Assembly (NCBI GenBank): GCA_002293145.1 | Contig: DBCO01000005.1 | Span: forward strand, 172,532 to 236,531 | DNA: 64,000 nt | Direction of reading: 5' to 3' | DNA from: Akkermansiaceae bacterium UBA956 | GTDB lineage: Bacteria > Verrucomicrobiota > Verrucomicrobiia > Verrucomicrobiales > Akkermansiaceae | Shown: piece after piece, positions 35,402 through 44,918 of the stretch | Numbering within the stretch: position 1 is the stretch's first letter | Layout of the letters: each line of letters opens with the position of its first letter | The notes under the pieces: model-generated | Databases searched by the model: none | Seen by the model: only the letters and a program-made list of their open reading frames with translations | What the model was told of the DNA's origin: nothing | Translations under genes and position numbers: made by a program

Positions 35402-38164
35402 ATGATAAAATCGGTTATCTTCGTTTTGATTTTCGCCCATGCCGCACGCGCGCAGGGCAACTTGCATGCAGACTCGGACTGGATGGTCGATCCCCGCCCA
35501 TTTAAAGCGCGTGTCAGCGAAGACAAGCAACGCGGGGTGCTGATTATGGAAAATGGACTAGCGCGCCGAGTCATCAAACTCGCACCGAATGCCGCGACCA
35601 TCTCTTTGCAAAATCTAACAACTGGCGAAGAATTGTTGCGTGCTGTAGCGCCCGAAGCCCGAGTCACCGTGGATGGCATGGCATATCCCGTAGGCGGACT
35701 GACTGGGCAACTGGTGCAGAATTTCATCAAAGAAGAATGGATCAAAGATCTGAAATCCCTACCCGGATCCTATCAATTTACGCGTTGGGAAGATAGCTCG
35801 ATCGCACCACGATTTGCTTGGAAAAAACGTCCTGAATGGATGGCGAAAGATCACCCATGGCCCGCGCCCGGAAGGCACATCGTGATGCATTACGATCCAC
35901 CTACTGCGCCTAACAAAAACCTTAGTGGCAAGGTGATCGAACAAGAAACCTTCGGAGCCTTTGCGCCACCGAAAAGCGATTGGAAAATCACCGCGAGCAA
36001 ACTCCATGCGCGTTCATCGTTCAACAACGAAGGAAAATCGGGAGAGATCATGTCACTTCCCGATTGCTCGGTATTTGCTGAACGCGATTGGCCGAAAGAT
36101 GCCGTGACTGTTGAATTGGAGCTCGATGCAGGAGACGATGCTCTATCGAATGCTTGGGGCCCCGGATTGGCGTTAGTCGCGGCTGATGGCCAGACGGCGC
36201 ACTGCATCATTCGCCCGCATCAGCAAGTATATGAAACACCAGCAGGGCTTACCGGTAAGCTTGACCGAGCCAAGCCAGTTCGATTACGCGCGCGCCTCGC
36301 GGCAGGTGAAGTGCACTTCGAGGCCAGCCAAGAGGGCGAAGACTTCACAGCACTCGCCACCATTGCCTTTACGCAAATGCCTGCAAAAATCCGCATCGGA
36401 AAAGTCGGTCGTGATGGCAAGGGCGAAGACTACAATGGTGCGGATCAACAAACAACTTTGATCCGATGCCACATGCGCGAGATCACATTTCGCGCAAAGG
36501 AAACGAGCACGGCACATCAAGCGCGCGTTGATCTACCGAAAATTCAAGTTCACTATGAACTCTACGATGGCATTCCACTTTTCAGCAAATGGCTGACCAT
36601 GACCCAGAGCCACGAAAAGCCTGTGCGACTCACGTCATTTACCGCACACGAACTCAAGCTCGCCGAAGTCGAAAGCTCGGTGAACACCGCACCGACGAGC
36701 GAGAAATTTCCGCTGTGGGTCGAGACTGACATGGCCTTTGGCGACATGACGCCGGAGTATGCCAGTCCTTGTGTGAAATACTCCGCAGATCCAGAATACG
36801 CAACGCAGGTCCACTATGATCGACAAACACCCTGTCTGTTAGAATGCAGACCGCCATTGGGGCCCGATCAAGAAATTTCGACAAAGAATCCTTTTGAATC
36901 ATTCCGTGTATTCGAGCTGTTGCAAGATTCGAGCGAACGTGAGCGTCGCACTTTGGCACGGCGAAAAATGTATCGCACCATAGCTCCATGGACTCACGAA
37001 AACCCACTGATGTTTCATAAGGTGCAAAGTGACCCTGCCACCATTCGCGAGGCCATCGATCAAGCCGCGGAAGTCGGCTTCGAAATGGTCATCATGTCCT
37101 TTGGTTCTGGCTTTAACTTTGAAAGTAGAGACAAAGCTTACTGGGATCTCTATAAGGAACTGGCCGACTACGGGCGTTCCAAAGGCATCGCTCTCGGCGC
37201 TTACTCCTTGCTTGCGTCGCGCGGTGCTGCCAATCCAAAAGACAACACCCAAGGGAGCCCCGCACGTTATGGCGTGATGCCATGTCTCGGCACGCAATGG
37301 GGACGCGATTATCTCGACAACATCGTGGCCTTCACTCGCTATGCAGGTTTTTCCGTTTTCGAAAATGATGGCTCTTACCCCGGCGACATTTGCTGCGCTA
37401 CGGATCATCCATTTCACCGTGGCAAAGAAGATTCGCAGTGGGTGATGTGGCGCGCCATCACACAGCAATACCAAGCACTGCGCGCCGAAGGTGTTTATCT
37501 CAACATTCCCGATTGGTATTTTCTCACCGGTGCTAACAAAGCCGGCATGGGATATCGTGAGACAAACTGGAGCTTGCCTCGTGCAGAACAAGAAATCATC
37601 GAGCGCCAAAACATCTACGACGGCACCTGGAGTCGCACCCAAAGCATGGGCTGGATGTTTGTGCCGCTCTCTCAATACCACGGCGGTGGCGCAGCAGCGA
37701 CCATCGAACCATTGCGCCAGCACTTGCCTCATTACGAAGCGAGATTCGCCAATCTGTTAGGATACGGTGTGCAAGCATGTTTCCGTGGTCCACGCTTGTA
37801 TGACTCCGAGGAAACCAAAGCGGTCGTCAAGAAGTGGGTGTCATTTTACAAACAACATCGCGATGTGCTCGACAATGGTGAAATCATCCATCTACGCCGC
37901 CCCAGTGGCCGCGACTGGGATGGCATCCTCCACGCCAATCCGCTAGGCAAAGAGCAGGGCATGCTCTGCATCTACAATCCGCTCAACGAGGAAATCACTC
38001 GCAGCATCCGCGTGCCCATGCACTATACGGGTTTGCGTGACAACTGCCAGATCTCGATCGATGGTGATGAACCGAAGACTAGGGCGATTGACGGCAGTCA
38101 GCACATAACATTGCCTCTGAAAATCCCCGCCCAAGGGCGTAGGTTCGTGATTCTTCAAAAATAA
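35402..38164 (+). CDS. Secreted GH36/clan GH-D-like glycoside hydrolase
   Basis: About 920 residues from the ATG at 35402; a TTG six bases upstream is possible. Signal peptide to Ala-Arg-Ala-Gln (about residue 19). The N-terminal half is beta-sandwich with a central LamG/concanavalin-like insert (about 200-370). The C-terminal half is a TIM barrel typical of alpha-galactosidase-like enzymes: GFEMVIMSFGSGFNFES, then GIALGAYSLLASRG, then VFENDGSYPGDICC, where the Asp of NDGS or of PGD may be the nucleophile, followed by a beta-sandwich tail. Substrate is unknown. It follows the CotH protein by about 50 bases and is followed by the DUF1592 gene, suggesting one secreted set. Confidence 0.65.
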   Translation: MIKSVIFVLIFAHAARAQGNLHADSDWMVDPRPFKARVSEDKQRGVLIMENGLARRVIKLAPNAATISLQNLTTGEELLRAVAPEARVTVDGMAYPVGGLTGQLVQNFIKEEWIKDLKSLPGSYQFTRWEDSSIAPRFAWKKRPEWMAKDHPWPAPGRHIVMHYDPPTAPNKNLSGKVIEQETFGAFAPPKSDWKITASKLHARSSFNNEGKSGEIMSLPDCSVFAERDWPKDAVTVELELDAGDDALSNAWGPGLALVAADGQTAHCIIRPHQQVYETPAGLTGKLDRAKPVRLRARLAAGEVHFEASQEGEDFTALATIAFTQMPAKIRIGKVGRDGKGEDYNGADQQTTLIRCHMREITFRAKETSTAHQARVDLPKIQVHYELYDGIPLFSKWLTMTQSHEKPVRLTSFTAHELKLAEVESSVNTAPTSEKFPLWVETDMAFGDMTPEYASPCVKYSADPEYATQVHYDRQTPCLLECRPPLGPDQEISTKNPFESFRVFELLQDSSERERRTLARRKMYRTIAPWTHENPLMFHKVQSDPATIREAIDQAAEVGFEMVIMSFGSGFNFESRDKAYWDLYKELADYGRSKGIALGAYSLLASRGAANPKDNTQGSPARYGVMPCLGTQWGRDYLDNIVAFTRYAGFSVFENDGSYPGDICCATDHPFHRGKEDSQWVMWRAITQQYQALRAEGVYLNIPDWYFLTGANKAGMGYRETNWSLPRAEQEIIERQNIYDGTWSRTQSMGWMFVPLSQYHGGGAAATIEPLRQHLPHYEARFANLLGYGVQACFRGPRLYDSEETKAVVKKWVSFYKQHRDVLDNGEIIHLRRPSGRDWDGILHANPLGKEQGMLCIYNPLNEEITRSIRVPMHYTGLRDNCQISIDGDEPKTRAIDGSQHITLPLKIPAQGRRFVILQK

Positions 38165-38230
38165 CAACTTCACACAAAACGTCTGCTACCGTGAAAAATC
38201 GGAGCATCATGAAACGTATCATATTACAGA

Positions 38231-40546
38231 ATGGTGCCTCGTTATCAGTCATTTGCCATGATTTTGCCCTTATTGGCGACTTCGCTCCTTGCAGCGCAAA
38301 GTCCCCATCCTGGGCGTGAAATTTATGCGAAACATTGTGCTTCATGTCATGGTGAAAATGGCGAAGGCGTGGAGGAGGAATGCGATGAGCCATTGCAAGG
38401 TGAACGCTCACTTGCTTCCTTGATCAAATACATTGATAAGAATATGCCCGAGGATGAGCCGCATCTCGTCGTCGGCGAAGATGCTAGGCTAGTCTCCGAA
38501 TACATCATGGGGGCCTTTTATTCGGCGGAAGCACGTTCTCATCAACCTGCTCCAGCAAAGAGTTTTGCTCGATTGACCAATCGCCAGTTCCGCGAATCTG
38601 TCGCCGATCTTCTCGGCAGCTTCGGTCCACATTCCCAAGCAGGTGACGGCTCAGGTCTTAAGGCCCAGTATTTTCAATCCGACGGCATGAACAAAAAGGC
38701 CAAGATGGTCATGGAGAAAACAGACACAGCGCTGTCATTTGATTTCGGCGAAGTAGCACCATGCGATGGCATCAATGCCGAGCAATTCAGCATCGCATGG
38801 GATGGATCACTGCTCGCACCCGCTACTGGCTGGTATGAGTTCAAGATTTTCACGCCGAACGGCGCGCGACTTTACCTCAATGGCATCCCACAAGACGGCG
38901 ATGGCAATCATCGCGATGACAGCGGCGGCAAACGGCAAGAAGCTTTTATTGATGCATGGGTCAGCTCGGGAGCTAATGTTCGGGAACACGGGCAACGCAT
39001 CTTTTTGCTAGCCGGAAGGACTTACCCGCTTCGGCTCGATTATTTCAAATACAAAGAAAAAAACGGCATGATCCGAGTCGAGTGGAAACGCCCACGCGGA
39101 GCATGGGAAGTTCTCTCTGCGCCCTACCTATCGCCCAGTTGGTCTCACCACGTTGCGGTGGTTAGCACAGACTTTCCAGCGGATGATGCCAGCGAAGGAT
39201 ATGAACGCGGCACTGGTGTTTCCAAGGCATGGCATGAAGCCACTACCGCTGCTGCCATTGATGCGGCAAACCAAGTCGTCGAGGGTATGTACCGCCTCAG
39301 CGGTATCAAGCATGACGATCCCGAGCTTGCGAAAAAGTTCCGTGACTTTCTCATCCACTTCGCGGAACGAGCTTTCCGCACTCCTCTCAACGACGAGATG
39401 AAAGATCTCTACGTGCAGCGCATGTTTGCCGAAGGCGTTCCGTTAGATCAATCGATCAAACGCGCCGTCATTTTGATCTTGAAATCGCCGCGTTTTCTCT
39501 ATCCTGAAATCCGTCGTGAGAAGGATGACTACACGATCGCCACACGCCTCGCTCTTGGGATATGGGATTCGCTACCTGACGAAGAACTCCTCATAGCCGC
39601 GCGTGAAGGGCGACTCCGCCAACCTGATGTCCAACGCCAACAGGCCCAGCGTATGATGGATAACCCGCGCGCGCGGGCGAAGATGCAAGAATTTTTCCAT
39701 CGTTGGCTCAAGCTTGATGACGAAGGAGACATGCAGAAAAACCAGAAAGAATTTCCGGGCTTCGATGACAACATCGTCGCCGACCTTCGCGTTTCTTTGG
39801 AGAGATTCATTGAGCACGTCGTCTGGAATGAGGCCTCTGATTACCGCCAATTGATGCTTGCTGATTATTTGTTCATCAATGATCGCTTGTCACAGTTCTA
39901 TCAGATTACCGCCAATCCACAGCCCGGGTTTCAACTCGTCAAAGTCGACCCTGCACAACGCACCGGCGTGATCACCCATCCATACCTGATGGCCAAGCTG
40001 GCCCATGCCGATACTACTTCGCCGATCCACCGTGGTGTATTTCTCACACGCAATGTTCTCGGTGGCATTCTCAAGCCGCCTCCTAAGGCCATTGCATTTG
40101 AGAACCAAGAGTTCGATCCCAATCTTACGATCCGCGAAAAAATCGTCCAACTCACCCGAAGCACTGATTGCATGTCGTGCCACGAGACCATCAACCCCCT
40201 CGGTTTTTCGCTCGAACATTTTGATGCCATTGGCCGCTACCGCACCACCGATGGCCAGAAACCCGTGAATGTCGAAGCCGAATACAACAGCCTCGAAGGC
40301 GATAGCATCCACCTGCGCGGCGCGCGCGATGTCGCTCAGCATGCCATTGATTCCGCAAGCGCACGCCGCGGTTTCATTCGCCAAATGCTGCAAACGGTCG
40401 TGAAACAAAATGCACCCGTCTACGGCAGCGATGTGCTGCACAAACTCGATCAAACTTTCATCGCTTCCGCCTATAACATGCGGAAACTTTTCCTCGAAAT
40501 CAACCTACTCACCGCCGTACACGGCATTCCATCAGCCCAACCATGA
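38231..40546 (+). CDS. Secreted DUF1587/1592/1588/1585 cytochrome with inserted PA14 domain
   Basis: 771 residues with a signal peptide (about 1-23). A cytochrome c motif CASCH (residues 36-40) starts the protein. The DUF1587 block (LTNRQFRESVADLLG) follows, then a PA14-like carbohydrate-binding domain (about 135-295; GWYEFKIFTPNGARLYLNG, RIFLLAGRTYPLRLDYF), then DUF1592 (KRAVILILKSPRFLYPE), DUF1588 (FFHRWLKLDD) and DUF1585, which ends with a second CxxCH (TDCMSCHETINPLGFSLEHF). The family is abundant in Planctomycetes and Verrucomicrobia and has no assigned biochemistry; an extracytoplasmic redox role is inferred from the two hemes. It overlaps the DUF1552 gene by four bases. Confidence 0.9.
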   Translation: MVPRYQSFAMILPLLATSLLAAQSPHPGREIYAKHCASCHGENGEGVEEECDEPLQGERSLASLIKYIDKNMPEDEPHLVVGEDARLVSEYIMGAFYSAEARSHQPAPAKSFARLTNRQFRESVADLLGSFGPHSQAGDGSGLKAQYFQSDGMNKKAKMVMEKTDTALSFDFGEVAPCDGINAEQFSIAWDGSLLAPATGWYEFKIFTPNGARLYLNGIPQDGDGNHRDDSGGKRQEAFIDAWVSSGANVREHGQRIFLLAGRTYPLRLDYFKYKEKNGMIRVEWKRPRGAWEVLSAPYLSPSWSHHVAVVSTDFPADDASEGYERGTGVSKAWHEATTAAAIDAANQVVEGMYRLSGIKHDDPELAKKFRDFLIHFAERAFRTPLNDEMKDLYVQRMFAEGVPLDQSIKRAVILILKSPRFLYPEIRREKDDYTIATRLALGIWDSLPDEELLIAAREGRLRQPDVQRQQAQRMMDNPRARAKMQEFFHRWLKLDDEGDMQKNQKEFPGFDDNIVADLRVSLERFIEHVVWNEASDYRQLMLADYLFINDRLSQFYQITANPQPGFQLVKVDPAQRTGVITHPYLMAKLAHADTTSPIHRGVFLTRNVLGGILKPPPKAIAFENQEFDPNLTIREKIVQLTRSTDCMSCHETINPLGFSLEHFDAIGRYRTTDGQKPVNVEAEYNSLEGDSIHLRGARDVAQHAIDSASARRGFIRQMLQTVVKQNAPVYGSDVLHKLDQTFIASAYNMRKLFLEINLLTAVHGIPSAQP

Positions 40547-41859
40547 ACACGCAAAGCCGTCGTCAGTTCCTTCGCAAACTCGGACTCACCGCCGCAGCAT
40601 TACCCTTCCTGCCGCATCTGCCATCAATCGCTGCCGAGGCGCGGAATCCAGCAAAAATGCAGCGCCTGATATTTTTGTTCACGCCTAACGGAACGGTGCC
40701 GTCTGAGTTTTGGCCCGATCAAGCGGGTACCGATTTTCAACTCAAGCGGATCCTTGCTCCACTGGCTGATTTCAAAAATCAAATGATCACGCTCAAAGGT
40801 CTGTGCAACAAAGTCGGAGGTGATGGCGATAGCCACATGCGCGGCATGAGCTGCCTGCTAACGGCTGACGAACTACTACCCGGCAACATCCAAGGTGGTG
40901 GTGGCATGCCCGCTGGGTGGGCGCGCAATATTTCGATCGACCAAGAAATCGCCAGCTTTCTCCAGGCACGACCCGAGACCGCAACTCGCTTCGGCTCACT
41001 GGAAATGGGCGTAGCAGTGCCGAATCGTGCCGATCCGTGGACCCGCGCTAACTACAGCGGCCCTAACCAACCCGTGGCTCCCAACAACGACCCCTATGCT
41101 CTTTTCGAAAAACTCTACGGACAAGTCAAAGACCGCGAAAATCTCGGCAGCATTCTCGACGACGTAACTTCCGATCTGAAAAAAATCTCAGCGCAAGTAG
41201 ATCCCGCAGAGCGAGCGTTACTCGATCAGCACACCACATTTGTCCGCGAAATGGAAAAGGATCTCCAGCATGCAGGCACAGCCAAGTTGATCATGCCACC
41301 ACCGGATCTCGAACCTGGTGTATCGCTCGACAACGATGGCATTCCAAAAATCAGCCACATGCAATCCGACCTACTCGTCAATGCCTTCGCCAATGGCATG
41401 GCGCGCATCGCCACCTTGCAATACACCAACAGCGTTGGCCAAGCGCGGATGCGATGGCTCGACATTCACGAGGATCACCATCACTTGTCTCACGAGCCCG
41501 ACAACAATCAAGAAGCGCATGAAAAACTCGTAAAAATCAACACCTGGCTCGCCGAACAAGTCGCCTATCTCGCCCGCAAATTACAAAGCACTCCCGAACC
41601 TGGCAGCATTGGTAGCATGCTCGATCATACAACGATCATTTGGACGAACGAACTCGGAAAAGGCAATAGTCACACCCTCGATGATATTCCCTTTGTGCTC
41701 ATCGGTGGTGGACTAGGCTTCAAAACGGGTCTTGCTCACCAGTTTCCACAAATCCCACACAATCGTTTATGGCTGTCGCTTGCTCATTCATTCGGGCATC
41801 ATATTCCAACTTTCGGTCACAAAGATCTTTGCGGCGATGGAGCACTCGCGCTCAGCTAA
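40543..41859 (+). CDS. DUF1552 family protein, Tat-exported
   Basis: 438 residues. The N-terminus RRQFLRKLGLTAAALPFLP is a twin-arginine signal. The body matches DUF1552 (LIFLFTPNGTVPSEFWP, RGMSCLLTADEL, IWTNELGKGNSHTLDDIPF). Family members always accompany DUF1592 cytochromes in PVC genomes, and the two genes here overlap by four bases, so their products probably act together in the periplasm. Biochemical function is unknown. Confidence 0.9.
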   Translation: MNTQSRRQFLRKLGLTAAALPFLPHLPSIAAEARNPAKMQRLIFLFTPNGTVPSEFWPDQAGTDFQLKRILAPLADFKNQMITLKGLCNKVGGDGDSHMRGMSCLLTADELLPGNIQGGGGMPAGWARNISIDQEIASFLQARPETATRFGSLEMGVAVPNRADPWTRANYSGPNQPVAPNNDPYALFEKLYGQVKDRENLGSILDDVTSDLKKISAQVDPAERALLDQHTTFVREMEKDLQHAGTAKLIMPPPDLEPGVSLDNDGIPKISHMQSDLLVNAFANGMARIATLQYTNSVGQARMRWLDIHEDHHHLSHEPDNNQEAHEKLVKINTWLAEQVAYLARKLQSTPEPGSIGSMLDHTTIIWTNELGKGNSHTLDDIPFVLIGGGLGFKTGLAHQFPQIPHNRLWLSLAHSFGHHIPTFGHKDLCGDGALALS

Positions 41860-42270
41860 AACCTATTTCACAAAGTTTTTCTTTTTTGCAACCGTCTCAA
41901 CTTTCACGACGTTGTCCAAGTGGAACCTGGTTGTCTCTTTAACAACAAGCTGCTTCCCCCTTTTTTTTCTCATGCCCCTATCGCCCGGAACCTGACTTCC
42001 CCTCACTGGTTTCGGGCGTAATTTTTTCTGCAGCGCGATGCTCGCCGATATAGCGCGATTCATTTTATTTGCTCGAAAATTCGAAAACCGTGCAACGCAT
42101 TTTAATTCATTTGGTGGAAACCGAGCTGTGCATCCTATACATCGGCAAAATCGCCCGCTACCGCCTCCGCCCCGTCGGGTTCGAGACTTGGCAGCATTTC
42201 TGCAAGTAAAATATCCACGCTTTTGCTAGAGAAAAGCGTGAATATAAAAAATGATAAACCTCACTTTTTT
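41860..42270. other. Intergenic region between convergent genes
   Basis: No gene is supported. CACGCTTTT-gctagag-AAAAGCGTG (42212-42236) is a perfect nine-base-stem hairpin some 35 bases after the stop of the leftward oxidoreductase and may terminate it, though no T-run follows. Confidence 0.4.
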
Positions 42271-43539
42271 TTAGGCCTCGATTTTCCAAGGCGCGCGCAT
42301 GGGTTGATTCATGAGTGCGTTGGCCTCCGGCAGATCGAAGGTCATGGTTTTTTGATCGAACTTGAGGTTCTTGTTGAGGCGGTGTGCCATGACGCCCATG
42401 TTGACCATGGTGCAGGACCAGAAGCCGTTTTGCTCGTTGAGTGCGAATTTTTTGCGCGTGCGCACGCTCTCGTGGAAGTCGACGATTTGCTCCGGAGGAT
42501 CGGGCAGGGCGGCGAGTTTTTTGTCGAGATCGGGGATGTCGGAGCGGAAATTTTTGAAGATTTTCCCTTTTGGTCCTTCGATGTAAGCGGCGTCTTTGTC
42601 TTTGTTTTCGCCATCGAGGATGATCTTGCAACCATCAGCATAGGTGAACTCGATGCGGCGCCAAGTGCCGATGGCATCACCGTCTTGGGGATCGGCATCG
42701 ATTTCCACGGAGATCGGTGCTTGGTCGTCTTTGTTGAGAATGTATTGCACGGGATCGAGGTAATGTTGCCCCATGTCGCCGAGACCACCGCCATCATAGT
42801 CCCAGTAACCACGGAAGGTGCCGTGGGTGCGGTGAGCATTGTAGGGTTTCATCGGCGCAGGGCCAAGCCACATGTCATAGTTGAGTTGCGGTGGTACGTC
42901 TTGCTTCGGAAGATTGGTTTTACCGACCCAGAAAAATTTCCAGTCGAAGCCGGTGACACCCGACACGGTGACCTTGAGTGGCCAGCCGAGCAGATCGTTC
43001 ATGACAGCTTTTTTGATTTGTTTCACGGGCACGCCCATGCCGTAGAAGCCATCTTTGAAGCGGAACCAGGTGTTGAGTCGAAAGATCCGGTCGTGTTTTT
43101 CAACGGCCTTGACCATGGCCATGCCCTCACTAATAGTGCGGCTCATAGGTTTTTCACACCAAACGTCCTTACCAGCCTTGGCAGCCTCGATGGACATCAG
43201 CGCGTGCCAATGTGGCGGAGTGGCGACATGGATGATATCGATGTCCTTGCGAGTGAGCATTTCACGGAAATCCTCGTAGCCCTTGATACCGTTTTGCTCG
43301 GCTTTGGCATCGTTCATGCGCTGGGCCAAATGATTTTTATCGACATCGCACAAGGCTAACAACTTTCCAGGCATATCGAGGTGCGAGGCACTGATGCCGC
43401 CGCAGCCGATGATGCCACGGGTCAGTTGATTGGAGGGGGCTGTCTGACCATTGAGGCCGAGAACATGCCCCGGCACAATCTGGATCGAGGCATACGCCGC
43501 GAGGGTTTTTAAAGCATTTCTGCGTGTGATAGTTGTCAT
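42271..43539 (-). CDS. Gfo/Idh/MocA-family oxidoreductase, Tat-exported
   Basis: 422 residues. A Tat-type start (TRRNALKTLAAYASIQ) precedes the Rossmann domain (RGIIGCGGISASHL, then the CDVDKNHLA strand) and the signature CEKPMSRTISEG. The C-terminal dehydrogenase domain includes GYWDYDGGGLGDMGQHYLDP with the catalytic-type Gly/Asp/His. Such exported oxidoreductases are common in PVC bacteria and are thought to act on sugars or inositols with NAD(P) bound before Tat export. Substrate unknown. Terminated leftward by a possible hairpin. Confidence 0.9.
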   Translation of the reverse strand: MTTITRRNALKTLAAYASIQIVPGHVLGLNGQTAPSNQLTRGIIGCGGISASHLDMPGKLLALCDVDKNHLAQRMNDAKAEQNGIKGYEDFREMLTRKDIDIIHVATPPHWHALMSIEAAKAGKDVWCEKPMSRTISEGMAMVKAVEKHDRIFRLNTWFRFKDGFYGMGVPVKQIKKAVMNDLLGWPLKVTVSGVTGFDWKFFWVGKTNLPKQDVPPQLNYDMWLGPAPMKPYNAHRTHGTFRGYWDYDGGGLGDMGQHYLDPVQYILNKDDQAPISVEIDADPQDGDAIGTWRRIEFTYADGCKIILDGENKDKDAAYIEGPKGKIFKNFRSDIPDLDKKLAALPDPPEQIVDFHESVRTRKKFALNEQNGFWSCTMVNMGVMAHRLNKNLKFDQKTMTFDLPEANALMNQPMRAPWKIEA

Positions 43540-43625
43540 AACAGGTTAGTTACGCAAGAGCGCTTGAGAATTTTTCAGGAAAATGCTCATGGATGAAGAA
43601 ACTAGATTTGACATGGAATTGTTAG

Positions 43626-43650
43626 AAGCGGACTGAAGTCCGCGCTCCGT
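43626..43650. repeat. Dispersed palindromic repeat, copy 1
   Basis: GAAGCGGACTGAAGTCCGCG, with a 7-base palindrome GCGGACT/AGTCCGC. An inverted copy with nearly the same 23 bases lies at 63839-63864 and a degraded one at 62790-62812. It overlaps the prfB stop region and could terminate transcription. Confidence 0.65.
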
Positions 43651-44790
43651 CAATCTTCGTCGTCTTTCGAGCCCTTGACACGGACTTTTCCGCGGAGTTT
43701 GGCCTCGATGAAGGCATCGAGATCGCCGTCCATGACGGGTTGGATGTTGCCTGTTTCTTGGCCAGTGCGGAGGTCAAGAATTTTCTGATAGGGCTGGAAC
43801 ACGTAGGAACGGATTTGGTTACCCCAAGAGACGTCGCCCTTTTCGCCGTAGGCGCGTTCGGATTCGGCTTTTTGCTTGTCTTCCTCGATGGTGAAAAGTT
43901 TGGCTTTGAGAATTTGATAAGCTTGCTCCTTGTTGGCGCCTTGCGTCCGCGACGCGGAGGAACGAATGAGAATGCCGGTGGGAAGGTGGCGCAGGATCAC
44001 GCAGGTTTCCACTTTGTTCACGTTCTGGCCGCCTTTACCGCCCGAGCGCGTGGTCTGGATCTCGATGTCTTTTTCGTTAATCTCAATCTTAATTTCCTTG
44101 GAGATTTCCGGTGTGGCATCGATCGAGGAGAACGATGTGTGGCGCTTTCCTGCGGCATCGAATGGCGAAATGCGCACCAAACGGTGCACGCCGCGTTCGT
44201 TTTTCAAATAGCCATATGCATATTCGCCAGTGATCTTGATGGTCGCAGAACGCAGTCCGGCTTCGTCGCCGTCTTGCCAGTCGAGCGTTTCCACTTCGAA
44301 GCCCTTGCGCTCGGCCCAGCGGGTATACATGCGGTGCAGCATTTGCGCCCAGTCACAGGCCTCCGTGCCGCCAGCCCCAGCAGAAATCACGAGGTAGCAG
44401 TTGCCAGAATCGTTGGGCTGATTGAGCAAGGTGAGCAACTCAAAGGAAATGATGTCTTGGTCCAATTTCGCGAACTCATGCAATGCCTCGCGGGCGGTAT
44501 CGAGGTCATCGAATTCCTTGGCAAGAGAGACGGCAGCATCGATGTTGTCCACGCGCGTTTCCAATTCCAGGAAAGTGCTGACTTTTTTCTTCATCGCGCT
44601 AGCGTGGCCGTTGATCTCGCGGGCACGATCCGCATTGTTCCAGAATTCTGGTTGAGACATGGAGGTCTCTAGCTCGGCAATTTTGTTTTCGAGGCTAGGG
44701 ATGTCAAAGATACCTCCTGAGCTTCGAGAGACGACCACGGAGGCCATCGGTATCGAGCGACAGGAGGTCGGCAGTTGGAAGTTCGGACAT
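43650..44790 (-). CDS. prfB: Peptide chain release factor 2, with programmed +1 frameshift
   Basis: RF2 terminates at UGA and UAA. A short first frame starts at ATG 44790 (MSELPTADLLSLDTDGLRGR...) and after 28 codons reaches CTT TGA C preceded by an internal SD AGGAGG (minus strand, 44700-44720). This is the classic RF2 recoding site: ribosomes slip +1 at CTT, skip T44706 and continue at GAC 44705. The product is about 379 residues: 28 plus 351. The main frame read back to 44828 has an artificial N-terminus. SPFDAAGKRHTSF and the GGQ motif GGKGGQNVNK are present. RF2-dependent autoregulation is well established for this site. Confidence 0.93.
44702..44722 (-). promoter_or_regulatory. prfB: RF2 autoregulatory frameshift site
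   Basis: Minus strand reads AGGAGGTATCTTTGAC: an internal SD-like AGGAGG, the slippery CTT codon, then TGA and C. Spacing between SD and CTT is 3 bases, as in Escherichia coli prfB. Confidence 0.9.
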
Positions 44791-44918
44791 AACGGGCGGA
44801 ACGTGGAGGAAAGCAGGCGTTTTGGCAAGGAGGAATATGGTAAATGCGCAACCTACAAAAAACGCGCCCATCACAGTGGATTAGCGCGCTTTCTTGGTGA
44901 GCTTTTTTTCAGCAAAAA

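Noticed and set aside
42158..42200. tRNA-like GGGTTCGAGAC word
   Set aside because: No matching acceptor or anticodon stem could be folded around it.
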